Notes: generated by a model from the letters alone, not told the origin. Shown: positions 18,767-27,544, numbered from the stretch's first letter. The stretch: 64,000 nt of DNA from JAAXKN01 sp036261625 (GCA_036261625.1 DATAKL010000019.1:1-64000); one strand, 5' to 3'. Made by a program: numbers and translations.

Positions 18767-19765
18767 ATGGACTTATCAACTACTTACATGGGGTTAAAAT
18801 TAAAAAACCCGATCGTCCCTTCAGCTTCACCTCTTTCGGAAACAGTAAACAGTGTCAGAGCTCTCGAGGATGCAGGCGCAAGCGCAGTTGTCGTTTATTC
18901 CTTATTCGAAGAACAGATCTCATATGAAGAAAAAGCCCTGGATTTTTTCCTTACCCAGGCAAGTGATACACATGCCGAAGCCTTAAGTTATTTTCCGGCC
19001 CAGTCCTCCTTTAAGCTCGGGCCCGAGGAGTACTGCAATCACATTCAGAAGCTCAAAAGCGCCGTTGACATCCCAATTATCGGAAGCCTTAACGGTGTAA
19101 GCGTGGGCGGATGGATGAAATATGCGAAGAATATTGAAGAGGCAGGCGCAGACGCCCTTGAACTGAATGTGTATTACATCCCGACAGATCCCATTCTGCC
19201 CGGCTCGCAGATTGAACAGATGTATGTAAACAATCTTCAGGCAGTAAAAGAAAACGTTAAAATTCCGGTGGCAGTAAAATTAAGTCCTTATTTTTCCTCC
19301 TTGGCCAATGTAGCCCAGAAGTTAGACAATGCAGGTGCAGACGCGCTTGTAATGTTTAACCGTTTCTATCAGCCTGATTTCGATCTGGATAACCTCGATG
19401 TGGTGCCGAACCTTTCGCTCAGCTCTCCCTGGGAACTGAGGCTCCCGTTAAGGTGGATATCCATCCTTTACGGAAAGGTAAAGGCCTCCATGGCTGCAAC
19501 GAGCGGCGTTCACGATTATGAAGACGTTATTAAGGTTTTGATGGCAGGCGGTGATGTTGCCATGGTGTGCAGTGAACTCTTAAGGCACGGACCTTCACGT
19601 ATAACGCAGATGCTCGATGGCATGAAGCGCTGGATGGAAGAAAAGGAGTACACCTCGGTTCAACAGATGAAGGGAAGCATGAGCCAGAAGTCTGTCAAAG
19701 AACCCGCAGCTTTTGAGCGTGCCAACTACATGAAGACGCTTCAGAGCTACAGACCCCTGCTCTAA
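18767..19765 (+). CDS. Dihydroorotate dehydrogenase-like flavoprotein
   Basis: 332 residues with the FMN-binding TIM-barrel pattern of the DHODH/PreA group: MDLSTTYMGLKLKNPIVPSASP at the start, the phosphate-site glycine regions, IPVAVKLSPYFSS and a late MAGGDVAMVCSEL. It belongs to a clade often found next to pyruvate:ferredoxin oxidoreductase genes in anaerobes and Bacteroidota, distinct from PyrD proper, so pyrimidine synthesis should not be assumed; a ferredoxin-linked role is inference. The gene ends in a 12-bp tandem repeat carrying three in-frame stops. A terminator follows at 19813-19845. Confidence 0.87.
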   Translation: MDLSTTYMGLKLKNPIVPSASPLSETVNSVRALEDAGASAVVVYSLFEEQISYEEKALDFFLTQASDTHAEALSYFPAQSSFKLGPEEYCNHIQKLKSAVDIPIIGSLNGVSVGGWMKYAKNIEEAGADALELNVYYIPTDPILPGSQIEQMYVNNLQAVKENVKIPVAVKLSPYFSSLANVAQKLDNAGADALVMFNRFYQPDFDLDNLDVVPNLSLSSPWELRLPLRWISILYGKVKASMAATSGVHDYEDVIKVLMAGGDVAMVCSELLRHGPSRITQMLDGMKRWMEEKEYTSVQQMKGSMSQKSVKEPAAFERANYMKTLQSYRPLL

Positions 19766-19793
19766 GAATTGCTCTAAGAATTGTTCTAAAAGA
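19758..19793 (+). repeat. 12-bp tandem repeat across the stop codon
   Basis: TGCTCTAAGAAT occurs at 19758-19769 and 19770-19781, and a diverged copy, TGTTCTAAAAGA, at 19782-19793. Because 12 is a multiple of three, each copy places a TAA in the same frame as the preceding gene, giving three stop codons twelve bases apart. Confidence 0.85.
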
Positions 19794-19812
19794 AAACACA
19801 AATGAAACATAG

Positions 19813-19845
19813 AAGGCTGCCCCCACGAAGGCAGCCTTTTTATTT
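19813..19845 (+). terminator. Factor-independent terminator after the DHODH-like gene
   Basis: AAGGCTGCC (19813-19821) pairs perfectly with GGCAGCCTT (19830-19838), followed by a run TTTTTATTT. It closes the nifJ-dehydrogenase unit. Confidence 0.9.
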
Positions 19846-19857
19846 GAGTGGAATTAT

Positions 19858-19888
19858 AAAAAAAGGGCTGTCTAAAAAGACAGCCCTT
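19858..19888 (-). terminator. Factor-independent terminator for tRNA-Leu
   Basis: AAGGGCTGTC (19863-19872) and GACAGCCCTT (19879-19888) form a perfect ten-pair stem with loop TAAAAA. Read on the minus strand the stem is followed by a run of T (complement of the A-run at 19858-19864). It starts nine bases beyond the 3' end of the tRNA. Confidence 0.88.
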
Positions 19889-19897
19889 ACTTATAAG

Positions 19898-19983
19898 TAC
19901 CGAAGGCCGGACTCGAACCGGCACCTGGGGTGAACCAGACTGGATTTTGAGTCCAGCGCGTCTACCAATTTCGCCACTTCGGC
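19898..19983 (-). tRNA. tRNA-Leu (anticodon CAA)
   Basis: 86 nucleotides with a full cloverleaf: acceptor GCCGAAG with CTTCGGT, D arm with GGTAGA, anticodon stem CTGGA/TCCAG with loop CTCAAAA (anticodon complement 19947-19949), a long class II variable arm CTGG/CCAG, T arm GCCGG-TTCGAGT-CCGGC, discriminator A. CCA is not encoded. The first pair is G1-U72 rather than the usual G-C. It decodes UUG. A terminator follows immediately. Confidence 0.97.
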
Positions 19984-20071
19984 TTTGAGACTACAAATTT
20001 AACCCAAAATCCGCTTTTTTTCAAGATAATATTTCATTTTGGGGCATAAATTTTGTTTTTTCGTAGTAGGG

Positions 20072-20094
20072 AAGGGCGAGCGCCGCTCGCCCTT
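20072..20094. repeat. Perfect GC-rich palindrome
   Basis: AAGGGCGAGCG (20072-20082) and CGCTCGCCCTT (20084-20094) are perfect inverted arms around one base. It lies ten bases beyond the stop codon of the minus-strand amidase gene. No T-run follows on the minus strand, so it looks REP-like rather than a standard terminator. Confidence 0.75.
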
Positions 20095-20104
20095 ACGGAA
20101 AATA

Positions 20105-23100
20105 TTATTTTGTACTCAGGTAGTTTAATACTCCTGCCATAATGCTGTTTCTTTCCTTTTCAGTCAGCACAGATTCAAAAGGAAATCCGAAGAGCACTAT
20201 ACCGCAGGCTTTCTTATATGCCACGCCCGCAGGGAAACTGTTCTCGCCGTAGCGGAGAATTGTCTGTGAACCTCCAAGAGGATTTATTGCATCGGGAGCC
20301 TCAACGCCATACATGGAAGAGCTTAGTTCCGTATTGAAGCTGAACTTTTCCGGAAGCTGGAGTTTTGAAGACGCAGTCGTCTCAACCTCTCCGTTTTTGG
20401 ATGCATGATCGGCATCGAGAGTGAACTTTAAGACTTTGCTTGCAAACTGTACGTCGGGGTCTTCCTTGCCCTTGTTTTTGCAGAGGTCTGTCCCGATGTA
20501 TGAGCCGGAAATAAAGATATTGCCTCCCGACTGCAGGTAATCTGTTACTGCTTTCTGAAGTTTGGCAGGGAAGGTCTTAAACTGACGTCCTCTTAAGGAA
20601 TCTTCAATTGCCTTCTGCCACGGAGTTTCCTTCTGCTTGCCCAGTATCAGGTCTGTAATGCTGAAGTTTTTTAAGTTTACCTCCTCGTCCCAAACGGCTT
20701 CGTTGCTTGAAGAAGAGAATGAGTATCCGGCCTCGCGCATAGCCTTTCCGTGCACGTAGGGGTAATCGAATGAGTTTCCGGCAATAACCTTTGTCTCAAA
20801 GTCGGCATGACTGGCCCCGTGACCAGGATTGTCATTTGTTACGAACTCTGAATTGGGGTTAAAGTCGTACTGCGGACCGCTGTAGCTTATGTCGTACTTG
20901 TCCGGCACGCCGGCATCCAGAGAATTTAAGAATCCTGTAAACCCCGGGGTTTCAATTGATGCAGGGCCGCAAATCCTGTCGAAGCCGTTGACAACCAAAA
21001 CCGCAGGTTTTGTGTTATTCATGCGGCAGACAGAAAGGATTTCAGAAGGGAAACTTTCGCCGCCCTGGTTAACGGCAGCAATCTTAAAGCTGTAAATTAC
21101 CCCGGGCTTGAGATTACTATAGACAAACTGTGTGTTTGCCGTAATCTGGCCGTTGTCAAAGTCTCCGCCTTCCAGTCTCGTATAGACGATATAGTGGTCA
21201 GGTTTAGCTGTTGGCTCTAAAGGATCTTCAATTGCATGCCACTTCAGGATTGCGCCTCCCTGGTTATCCAGGAGTGCCTGGAAGTGATCTACAGGCAGCG
21301 GCTGAACGGTGTATGGCCTGTTATACTGAGTAGCCAGGAATTTCAGCATCCCTTTGTACATGGCTCTTGCCACGTCAAAGCGGAAGCGGGGATCGAGCAC
21401 ATACTTCATATCCAGGAAGTTCTGATGCGACAAGAGTTCCACGAGCACAGAAGGCATATTAGGCCTGTAGGCTTCGCTGTACTGCGCATCCTTAAGCTGT
21501 CTGCGGTTCCATGCCGGGTCATCTTTGGCCCTCAGGTCCTGAACTATCTGTGTCTGTATGATGTCTGCCAGGTCCCTGTTTGTCATGCGTGAAACTCCGT
21601 CGGCAAACACCTTGCTGTCGTCAGAGGCATCGGTGCTGTAAATGGAAAGTGTTCCGACTGTGGTATCGTTATGTGTAATGCCGGCATCTGTATGGAATGC
21701 CATCGAGAGGTCGATAGGAATACCCAGGCCTTTAATGTTCCTGTCTCTATTAGGGCCGAAGGGAGCTCCTTTGAGGTAATTTGCATACTCGGCGCGGCTC
21801 TGGTAGTCGTCGTTATAATCGTTTTTATTTTTGTTCAGGCTGTAGACCAGTGTGTCCGGCATGCCTGCATACTGAAGCCAGTAGCGGCTGCCTTCGAGGT
21901 ATTTGGGCCTTCCGCTAGTTTTTCCGTTGCGGCTTATTATACCCATGCCCCCGCCGAAACGGACTGCATCGGCAGAGACAAACTTTGCAGTTTTGTCCAA
22001 AGTCTGGTTTACAAGCGTTACCTTGTTTGTCTTGGGGTTAAAGCCCTTTTCAAATTTGAAATTGCCCAGGTAGATCCATGTGCCTCCGCCTATCTTCTGG
22101 TTTACAGTGAAATCTGTTCTAATTCCGGAGTGATAGACCGAGTAAAGGGCGTCCTGTGCGTTGTCTTTAGAGCCTTCATAGGAAACGTAGACTGCATAGT
22201 TTCCTTCTTCCGGAACGTCAGGTATCCAGCTTGCCTCGGCTGAGGCCACGGAGTCGGCAGCTACAAAACGTGAAGTGCCATGAAGAAAAGGGTTAAAATT
22301 TTCGGGGTAGGGGGGATTGCCGTACGCAAAACCGGGCTTTTCAGAAGCAGCCCACTTCAGTTTTTTTTCTTTAACTGTTTCGGTGTAGTACTTTTTATTT
22401 TCCTTACCCTTTGTGTCGTTATCCACAACAACTTCATTTGTCTGAATGTCCCTTTCCCTCGGAACAAAAACATTTGCTCCGGCCTTTTCCAGCATAGGGA
22501 TGAGGTAGGGTATAGTAAAAGAAAGGGGAACCTTGTCCTCGACGCTTTCAAAAAGCCGCGGGCGCTGCCATTCCCATCTGTCCAATGTGTTGTTGTAGTA
22601 CCAGCCGTGGCTATGCCAGAGAACAATATTCCTGTCGTTAAGTCCCGTCTCTATGGTGTAGGGTCTGCTGGTATTCCCGACTACAGGCATCGGGCGCAAA
22701 GTATTCTTTGCGAGCCTTGCGGGGTCGTACTGGGATTTATCCCTGTAGAAGTTAGGTATCAGCTCTTCAAGAGTGTATCTACCGGTTTTGAATGTGAATG
22801 AATAATCCTTATAGTCCGCTCCTGCTGAGGCCTTAACGGCATCTTCAAAAGTCTTCAGACTGCCTGAGCGGAAGGGGATCTCCTGCATGGCACGGTTAAA
22901 GACCACAGTGATCCTTTTTCCCGGTGAATAATCCATAACGGTATCTATTCTTACTCCTGAGGGGAGTTGAAGAGGCGTGCTGGTTTTACGGACTTCAGAG
23001 AGGAAATCCTTTATATTCTCAGTAATTGTTTTTGTTACGGGAGCAGGTTTTACTTCCTTTTTGGTTTCCTTTCCTTCTTCTTTTTCAATTCTGGAGGAAC

Positions 23101-23158
23101 AGGCTGTAAACATAAAGCTTAGCAATAAAAATAAACTAAGCAGGTATCTCTTTTTCAT
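20105..23158 (-). CDS. Lipoprotein with amidase-like, golvesin-like and FN3 domains
   Basis: 1017 residues. The lipobox FTAC gives a lipidated Cys at 20. An Amidase_3-like Zn peptidase fold is split by an insert: the first part has IVLWHSHGWYYNN and ANVFVPRERD; a golvesin-type beta domain (about 285-405, AVYVSYEGSKDN to KFVSADAVRFGGG) follows; then SMAFHTDAG, SVLVELLSHQNFLD and RFDVARAMYKG resume the amidase pattern with its metal His and catalytic Glu. After that come an FN3 domain (about 640-725) and a C-terminal domain resembling a flavodoxin/GATase fold. Such proteins are often labelled xanthan lyase in Bacteroidota, a name not supported here. Likely role: peptidoglycan or other cell-wall amide cleavage at the envelope. 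The start has GGAAAG. Confidence 0.8.
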   Translation of the reverse strand: MKKRYLLSLFLLLSFMFTACSSRIEKEEGKETKKEVKPAPVTKTITENIKDFLSEVRKTSTPLQLPSGVRIDTVMDYSPGKRITVVFNRAMQEIPFRSGSLKTFEDAVKASAGADYKDYSFTFKTGRYTLEELIPNFYRDKSQYDPARLAKNTLRPMPVVGNTSRPYTIETGLNDRNIVLWHSHGWYYNNTLDRWEWQRPRLFESVEDKVPLSFTIPYLIPMLEKAGANVFVPRERDIQTNEVVVDNDTKGKENKKYYTETVKEKKLKWAASEKPGFAYGNPPYPENFNPFLHGTSRFVAADSVASAEASWIPDVPEEGNYAVYVSYEGSKDNAQDALYSVYHSGIRTDFTVNQKIGGGTWIYLGNFKFEKGFNPKTNKVTLVNQTLDKTAKFVSADAVRFGGGMGIISRNGKTSGRPKYLEGSRYWLQYAGMPDTLVYSLNKNKNDYNDDYQSRAEYANYLKGAPFGPNRDRNIKGLGIPIDLSMAFHTDAGITHNDTTVGTLSIYSTDASDDSKVFADGVSRMTNRDLADIIQTQIVQDLRAKDDPAWNRRQLKDAQYSEAYRPNMPSVLVELLSHQNFLDMKYVLDPRFRFDVARAMYKGMLKFLATQYNRPYTVQPLPVDHFQALLDNQGGAILKWHAIEDPLEPTAKPDHYIVYTRLEGGDFDNGQITANTQFVYSNLKPGVIYSFKIAAVNQGGESFPSEILSVCRMNNTKPAVLVVNGFDRICGPASIETPGFTGFLNSLDAGVPDKYDISYSGPQYDFNPNSEFVTNDNPGHGASHADFETKVIAGNSFDYPYVHGKAMREAGYSFSSSSNEAVWDEEVNLKNFSITDLILGKQKETPWQKAIEDSLRGRQFKTFPAKLQKAVTDYLQSGGNIFISGSYIGTDLCKNKGKEDPDVQFASKVLKFTLDADHASKNGEVETTASSKLQLPEKFSFNTELSSSMYGVEAPDAINPLGGSQTILRYGENSFPAGVAYKKACGIVLFGFPFESVLTEKERNSIMAGVLNYLSTK

Positions 23159-23247
23159 GGCTTTCCGTTATTATTCCGATATAAGTAAATTAAAATCAGG
23201 CACACCGGATTTTTAGTTTAATGTGTGCCTGAAGGCAATAATAAAAT

Positions 23248-24924
23248 CTATTTCATTTGTTCTTCAATCTGAAACACAGGCCTTATGTCGACCGGAAGGC
23301 TTTTAAGTTTCTGCCGCAGGAGGTTTATTGAAGGTGAATCCACGGCATATTTTGCTATCAGATCCTGCGCGCCTTCATAGTTCCCGGTTGCCTGAATAGT
23401 AAGGATCTTTTCTGCCAGGTCCTTAAGAGCAGGGTAGATCTTCTCGAAATTAACCCTTACTTTTTCAGTATTACTATCGAACTCATATCCGCCTTTTTCA
23501 AGCAGATAATTATAAATAATTGCATTTCCCGCGCCGTGGGCTTCATTTACGCCGAAGCGGACCGAGCGGAATATTCCGGCCAGGAAGGTGGCGTAAGTCT
23601 CATAGGCGAATTCTGCGGGATAGACTCCCTTTTTGATCATGAATATGTTGTTATACATGCCGAGGACGTCGGCCTTGCATTCCTCAAGCTTTGAGTAAGT
23701 TTCCTTGAGTGCTTTTTTAACCTCTGTCTTTTCACCCTTTACGGTAATAAAACCCGGTCCCACGCCGTGCGACATCTCGTGCATTAGCGTGTGGCTGAAG
23801 AATCCGTCGAAGGTAACATACTTCATCTGGGATGGGTCTAGCACTATCCGGGCAATCGGCATCAGTAGTTTTTCAAATTTTGCTTCATGCATATTCTTCA
23901 GCATAACTTTTTTGGAGCCTTTGGCTGCCCTTACTCTTTCATCATTAGGCAGGTTGAAGGCCAGCGTCTGGACTCCGGCTCTGGTGTCGCCGGCAGAATA
24001 AACTTCCTGTACAACAACTATGGGGGATTCAAGGCCGCGGCTGGAATTCTTATACTTTTCCTCCAGCGGCAGGTTTTCTTCAATTTCCTTTAAGTAGCTT
24101 CCGAACTTTTCCAGTTTTTTACTCTCAACGGGATCTTTGATCGTAAGAAAGCTCTCATAGGAAGCCTTGTAATTAAAGAGTTCGTCTTCGTAGACCTCAT
24201 AGGGCCCTATAATAAATTCGATTGTGTTATCCTTAAGATCCATCCACGCCATGTCGCTGTCATAATAGTCGTTTGTCTCAAATGCCCTGGCGCGCAGTTC
24301 GAGATATTTTTTCAGTGACCGGTTTTCAGTGTACTTTCCGGCTTCGCGCAAAAGAGCAGCAGCACGGCTAAGATCACCCTTATAGGCTTCAGTGTAGGGG
24401 ATAGCCTTAAGACTTCCTTTTTCCCGGCGTATGATGGTAAACTCCGAGGTGAATTTATCCTTATCCAGAGGATGTTTATCAATCCAGTTCTGAAATTCCT
24501 CCTTTGTCATATCCGAAGGGTAGAAGTTGGCTCCAAGCGGTTTTTCCTCATTTCCAAAGAACGGCCTGTTATGATCGAGCCTGTCGAAAGGACCCATATT
24601 GATTGTAAAGTATTCAAGTGTAAGCTTTGCTTTTTCAGACGTATCCTTTTCAAGCTGATTTTTGATCTCGATATTTTTGCTGTATACCTGTTTAAGGAAA
24701 ATGCTGTCTATTATGCGGGAAGCCTGAAACAGCTTTTCCACACAGATCTTCTCATTCTGACTTAGAAGCGTCGAGTCGTATTTAATTTCAAAGGGGGCAT
24801 ACTGCCTTATCTTTTCTTTCAGCATACTCGGATCCTCGTATTGTGCGAAAATGTTTGACTGACTGAGGGTTAAAATAAAACCCGTCCATAGCGCCAGATG
24901 TCTGGCAATTACAGGGAATTTCAT
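23248..24924 (-). CDS. Exported M49-like metallopeptidase (dipeptidyl peptidase III relative)
   Basis: 558 residues with signal peptide MKFPVIARHLALWTGF to about 28. The zinc site reads HEMSHG with a downstream LEECKADVLG, matching the His-Glu...Glu arrangement of the M49 family, but with the short HExxH form rather than the HELLGH six-residue form of true DPP III. It is predicted to release dipeptides or process peptides in the periplasm. The ATG at 24924 is chosen because AAGGAG lies directly next to an earlier ATG (24930) but six bases from this one. It sits 89 bases upstream of the amidase lipoprotein on the same strand. Confidence 0.8.
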   Translation of the reverse strand: MKFPVIARHLALWTGFILTLSQSNIFAQYEDPSMLKEKIRQYAPFEIKYDSTLLSQNEKICVEKLFQASRIIDSIFLKQVYSKNIEIKNQLEKDTSEKAKLTLEYFTINMGPFDRLDHNRPFFGNEEKPLGANFYPSDMTKEEFQNWIDKHPLDKDKFTSEFTIIRREKGSLKAIPYTEAYKGDLSRAAALLREAGKYTENRSLKKYLELRARAFETNDYYDSDMAWMDLKDNTIEFIIGPYEVYEDELFNYKASYESFLTIKDPVESKKLEKFGSYLKEIEENLPLEEKYKNSSRGLESPIVVVQEVYSAGDTRAGVQTLAFNLPNDERVRAAKGSKKVMLKNMHEAKFEKLLMPIARIVLDPSQMKYVTFDGFFSHTLMHEMSHGVGPGFITVKGEKTEVKKALKETYSKLEECKADVLGMYNNIFMIKKGVYPAEFAYETYATFLAGIFRSVRFGVNEAHGAGNAIIYNYLLEKGGYEFDSNTEKVRVNFEKIYPALKDLAEKILTIQATGNYEGAQDLIAKYAVDSPSINLLRQKLKSLPVDIRPVFQIEEQMK

Positions 24925-25267
24925 CTGCATCTCCTTAAAAATAATATCAAATCTTGAATGTGGAAATATATAAAGGAATTTGGAGAAAGGAAAAAATAAT
25001 TATGTGATACTGGAAGGGGGGAGTTACTTACGGGGAAATAAAAGAAAGTTAAATGTTTCAAGTGGTGACCTGAGGCACAAAATAAGCATTTGTGCTTTAG
25101 TTGTTTGTATATGTTTGAATATACGGTTACGTTATACTGAACACCTCCCTATCTGATTGGTAGCGCTCTTCAGTGTGATGCAAAAACTGCAGATGACTGT
25201 TGAGCGCTATTTCTTTTTTATCCATTTCTTTTTTATCCATTTCTTTTTTATCGATTTCTTTTCAGTC
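24925..25267. other. Intergenic region with a T-rich tandem repeat
   Basis: No gene is supported. Short open frames exist only because the 15-bp repeat at 25213-25263 lacks stop codons. An inverted pair TAGCGCTC / GAGCGCTA (about 25162 and 25203) flanks a short spacer. The left part is the upstream region of the M49-like gene and must contain its promoter; none is clear. Confidence 0.4.
25213..25263. repeat. 15-bp tandem repeat, about 3.4 copies
   Basis: The unit CTTTTTTATCCATTT occurs at 25213-25227 and 25228-25242, with one change (ATCGATTT) at 25243-25257, then a partial copy. It begins five bases beyond the stop codon of the minus-strand envelope protein gene. Confidence 0.88.
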
Positions 25268-26326
25268 TCATTTAAAACCGAATCCCGGTGCATATACAGT
25301 GGTCAGGCCGAACATCAGCTTTCCGTTTCTCTGCATTATCATCCACAGGCCGGGGGAGAAGTGTTCAAATTTAATAATGCCCGGGTATATGTTCACGTTA
25401 ATTGCATTTTCTTCAAGTCCCGAGAAAAAAACCGAAGCAAGAAGTGAATTATCCCTGTCGTAAAAAAATCCTGCATTCCAGACGGTGCTTATTGTCATCT
25501 GGTATGTCTTAGGATCAATAATGTATCGTCTCTGTGCCTTAAGGCCTGCGCCTGCCGATACGGCAGTGCCGTCTTTGAACTTGTAAGACAGTCCTCCCAG
25601 GCCGCTCATTCCAAAGTAATAAAACAGGTGCCAGTTATCCTGCCTTGGAATTTTCCATTTTACAGAAAAATACTGTCCCGAGTTTTGAAGCGATAAATCG
25701 TGGAAATTAAAAGAAGGCATAAGCGACCAGTCGGCCATGTTAAGATCCTCCTTAAAGAACTTCTTTACGCCATCAAAGCTGAAAAGAACTATTCCGCCCA
25801 TATCAAAAACGTATATGTCGGAAATGGGATCGACATTATCTCCCTGATAAGATCCGTTTTCAACAAACTCATTGATGAGGTGAAAGCCGGCAAGTGTGGC
25901 AACTGAAAAGACAGCGGGATAGGGGAATTTATTATATTCGTACCACTCTTTCATTGCGGTGTATGTCATGCCTCCTCCGATCAGATGGAGCTGATAGTTC
26001 GGGAACCACTGTGCCCGGTTTTTTGCAAACTCCAGAGGCAGGATTTCATTGCGAAGGAACTTCCACCATCCGTAACGGCTTATCGGGCCGAAAGGGGAAG
26101 AGAGGTTCTTCAGAACGTTTCTGGATCCATTGCGGTAGGGGAAGCCGAAGATCTTACGGTCGGATCCCTCCATCTGAATGACGTCATAACTGCCGTTTAA
26201 TATAAGGTAGAAAGGATTGTAAAGCGACTGGCTGCCGTAGTCTTTGCCGGTATAAAAGTATTTTTCCTGGGGGAAAACAAAAGTGCCTGAAACCAAAAGA
26301 AATAAAAAAATGTAAAAAAAACGCAT
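25268..26326 (-). CDS. Exported envelope protein, unknown function (tandem paralogue 1)
   Basis: 352 residues with signal peptide (to FPQ, about 20) and mature start EKYFYTGKDYGSQSLYNPF. It has LIGGGMTYTAMKEWYEY, VDPISDIYVFDMGGIVLFSFD and a C-terminal half of alternating hydrophobic strands (NSLLASVFFSGLEENAINVNIYP), as in outer-membrane beta-barrels. I do not recognise a named family. The next gene upstream encodes a protein with the same blocks in the same order, so the two arose by duplication. The start has GGAG upstream. Confidence 0.75.
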   Translation of the reverse strand: MRFFYIFLFLLVSGTFVFPQEKYFYTGKDYGSQSLYNPFYLILNGSYDVIQMEGSDRKIFGFPYRNGSRNVLKNLSSPFGPISRYGWWKFLRNEILPLEFAKNRAQWFPNYQLHLIGGGMTYTAMKEWYEYNKFPYPAVFSVATLAGFHLINEFVENGSYQGDNVDPISDIYVFDMGGIVLFSFDGVKKFFKEDLNMADWSLMPSFNFHDLSLQNSGQYFSVKWKIPRQDNWHLFYYFGMSGLGGLSYKFKDGTAVSAGAGLKAQRRYIIDPKTYQMTISTVWNAGFFYDRDNSLLASVFFSGLEENAINVNIYPGIIKFEHFSPGLWMIMQRNGKLMFGLTTVYAPGFGFK

Positions 26327-26362
26327 AATACTCCGGGAAGTTACCTTTGCCTATAATTAATT

Positions 26363-27433
26363 CTAAAGATTTTTGAATTCATATCCTAAACTAAACACAT
26401 ATCTCGTCGTTAAGCCGAAGGTAAGTTCCCCGTTTCGTCCGATAATGGACCATATGCCGGGGGAGAAATTTCCGTATTTTATTATTCCCGGATATATATC
26501 GATCATGCAGAAATATTCTTTTACACCGCTTAGGACAAGTGAGGCTAAAAGAGAGTTGTTCCTGTCGTAGAAAACTCCTGCATGCCATGAGGTGGCAATT
26601 GTTCTCTGGCGCGTCAGGTCGTTAAGGTCAACAAGGTGTTTTGACTTGAATCCCAGACCCAGCGACAGGTTGTCTGTTGGATTTACTTTCTTTGAGAGTC
26701 CGAAAAGAGCGCCCATGCCGTAGCGGTAGAAAATCGAGTAATTCTCTGAAAAGGGGAGTTTCCATTTCATCGAAAAGTACTGCCCGGCGTTGACGCGCCC
26801 GTTGGGAAGGGCAATTGTTGCCTGAAGCGACCAGTCCGACAGGTTCAGCGTCCGGCTGAAGAATTCATTCACATTGTCGAAGCTGAAAAGCACGATTCCG
26901 CCCAGATCAAATATATAAATGTCTGAGATCTCATCGACGCTGTAGCCCTCGTAGGGACCGGTTTCCATGACCTCGTTAAAGAAATGCTGCCCCATAATGG
27001 TAATTGAAGACAAAAGCCAGGGGACCGGGCAGTTATGCTCCTCGTAGTACTCCTTCATGGCTGTGTAGAGCATTCCGCCCCCGATTAAATGCTGCTGATA
27101 GTTGGGAATCCACTGCATCTCTTCGGTCTTAAAACTCAGAGGGAGGAATTCCGTCCTCAGGAAAAGCTTCCAGCCGTAAAGGTCAATCGACTTGAAAGGA
27201 TGCACAAATAAATTCTGCACCACGTTGCGGGTCATTCTGCCGTACTGGTGATCTCCGATTTTATTCGTCACCGACTGCAGCTGCGTGACGTCGTAGCCGC
27301 CATTGATGAGAAGTGAGAAGGGATTAAAAAGACTTTCACTGCCGTAGTCTTTTCCTGTATAGAAATAGCGCTCCTGGCAGAAGAGTCTGCCGGCAAATAA
27401 AAATACAAAAGCGAAAATCAGCAATAATCGCAT
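26363..27433 (-). CDS. Exported envelope protein, unknown function (tandem paralogue 2)
   Basis: 356 residues from the start at 27433, chosen because it begins the signal peptide (MRLLLIFAFVFLFAG) in the same place as in its neighbour; an ATG 102 bases further upstream would add an unlikely tail. Mature start ERYFYTGKDYGSESLFNPF and the blocks LIGGGMLYTAMKEYYE and VDEISDIYIFDLGGIVLFSFD mirror paralogue 1. The end SLGYEFKNL resembles an outer-membrane barrel C-terminus. Function unknown. The two genes are 36 bases apart and probably cotranscribed. Confidence 0.75.
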   Translation of the reverse strand: MRLLLIFAFVFLFAGRLFCQERYFYTGKDYGSESLFNPFSLLINGGYDVTQLQSVTNKIGDHQYGRMTRNVVQNLFVHPFKSIDLYGWKLFLRTEFLPLSFKTEEMQWIPNYQQHLIGGGMLYTAMKEYYEEHNCPVPWLLSSITIMGQHFFNEVMETGPYEGYSVDEISDIYIFDLGGIVLFSFDNVNEFFSRTLNLSDWSLQATIALPNGRVNAGQYFSMKWKLPFSENYSIFYRYGMGALFGLSKKVNPTDNLSLGLGFKSKHLVDLNDLTRQRTIATSWHAGVFYDRNNSLLASLVLSGVKEYFCMIDIYPGIIKYGNFSPGIWSIIGRNGELTFGLTTRYVFSLGYEFKNL

Positions 27434-27544
27434 AAAATCTATTAACGGCCCGTTTGTGCTAAAAAAATTTCCCAAAGATAATCTTTTCCGGAATAAAAAT
27501 CCGGAAAAAGAAAGTTCTTCAGGCTCTAAGATCACCGGAGATTT

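Noticed and set aside
20105..23158. Xanthan lyase
   Set aside because: No polysaccharide-lyase motif is visible; metal-site blocks of an amidase are.
25213..25263. Possible CRISPR array
   Set aside because: The repeats are directly adjacent with no spacers and no cas genes are present.
25157..25463. Two overlapping plus-strand frames with SFLSI and FFIHF repeats
   Set aside because: The repeats come from the 15-bp T-rich tandem repeat, and the frames run antisense into a real gene.
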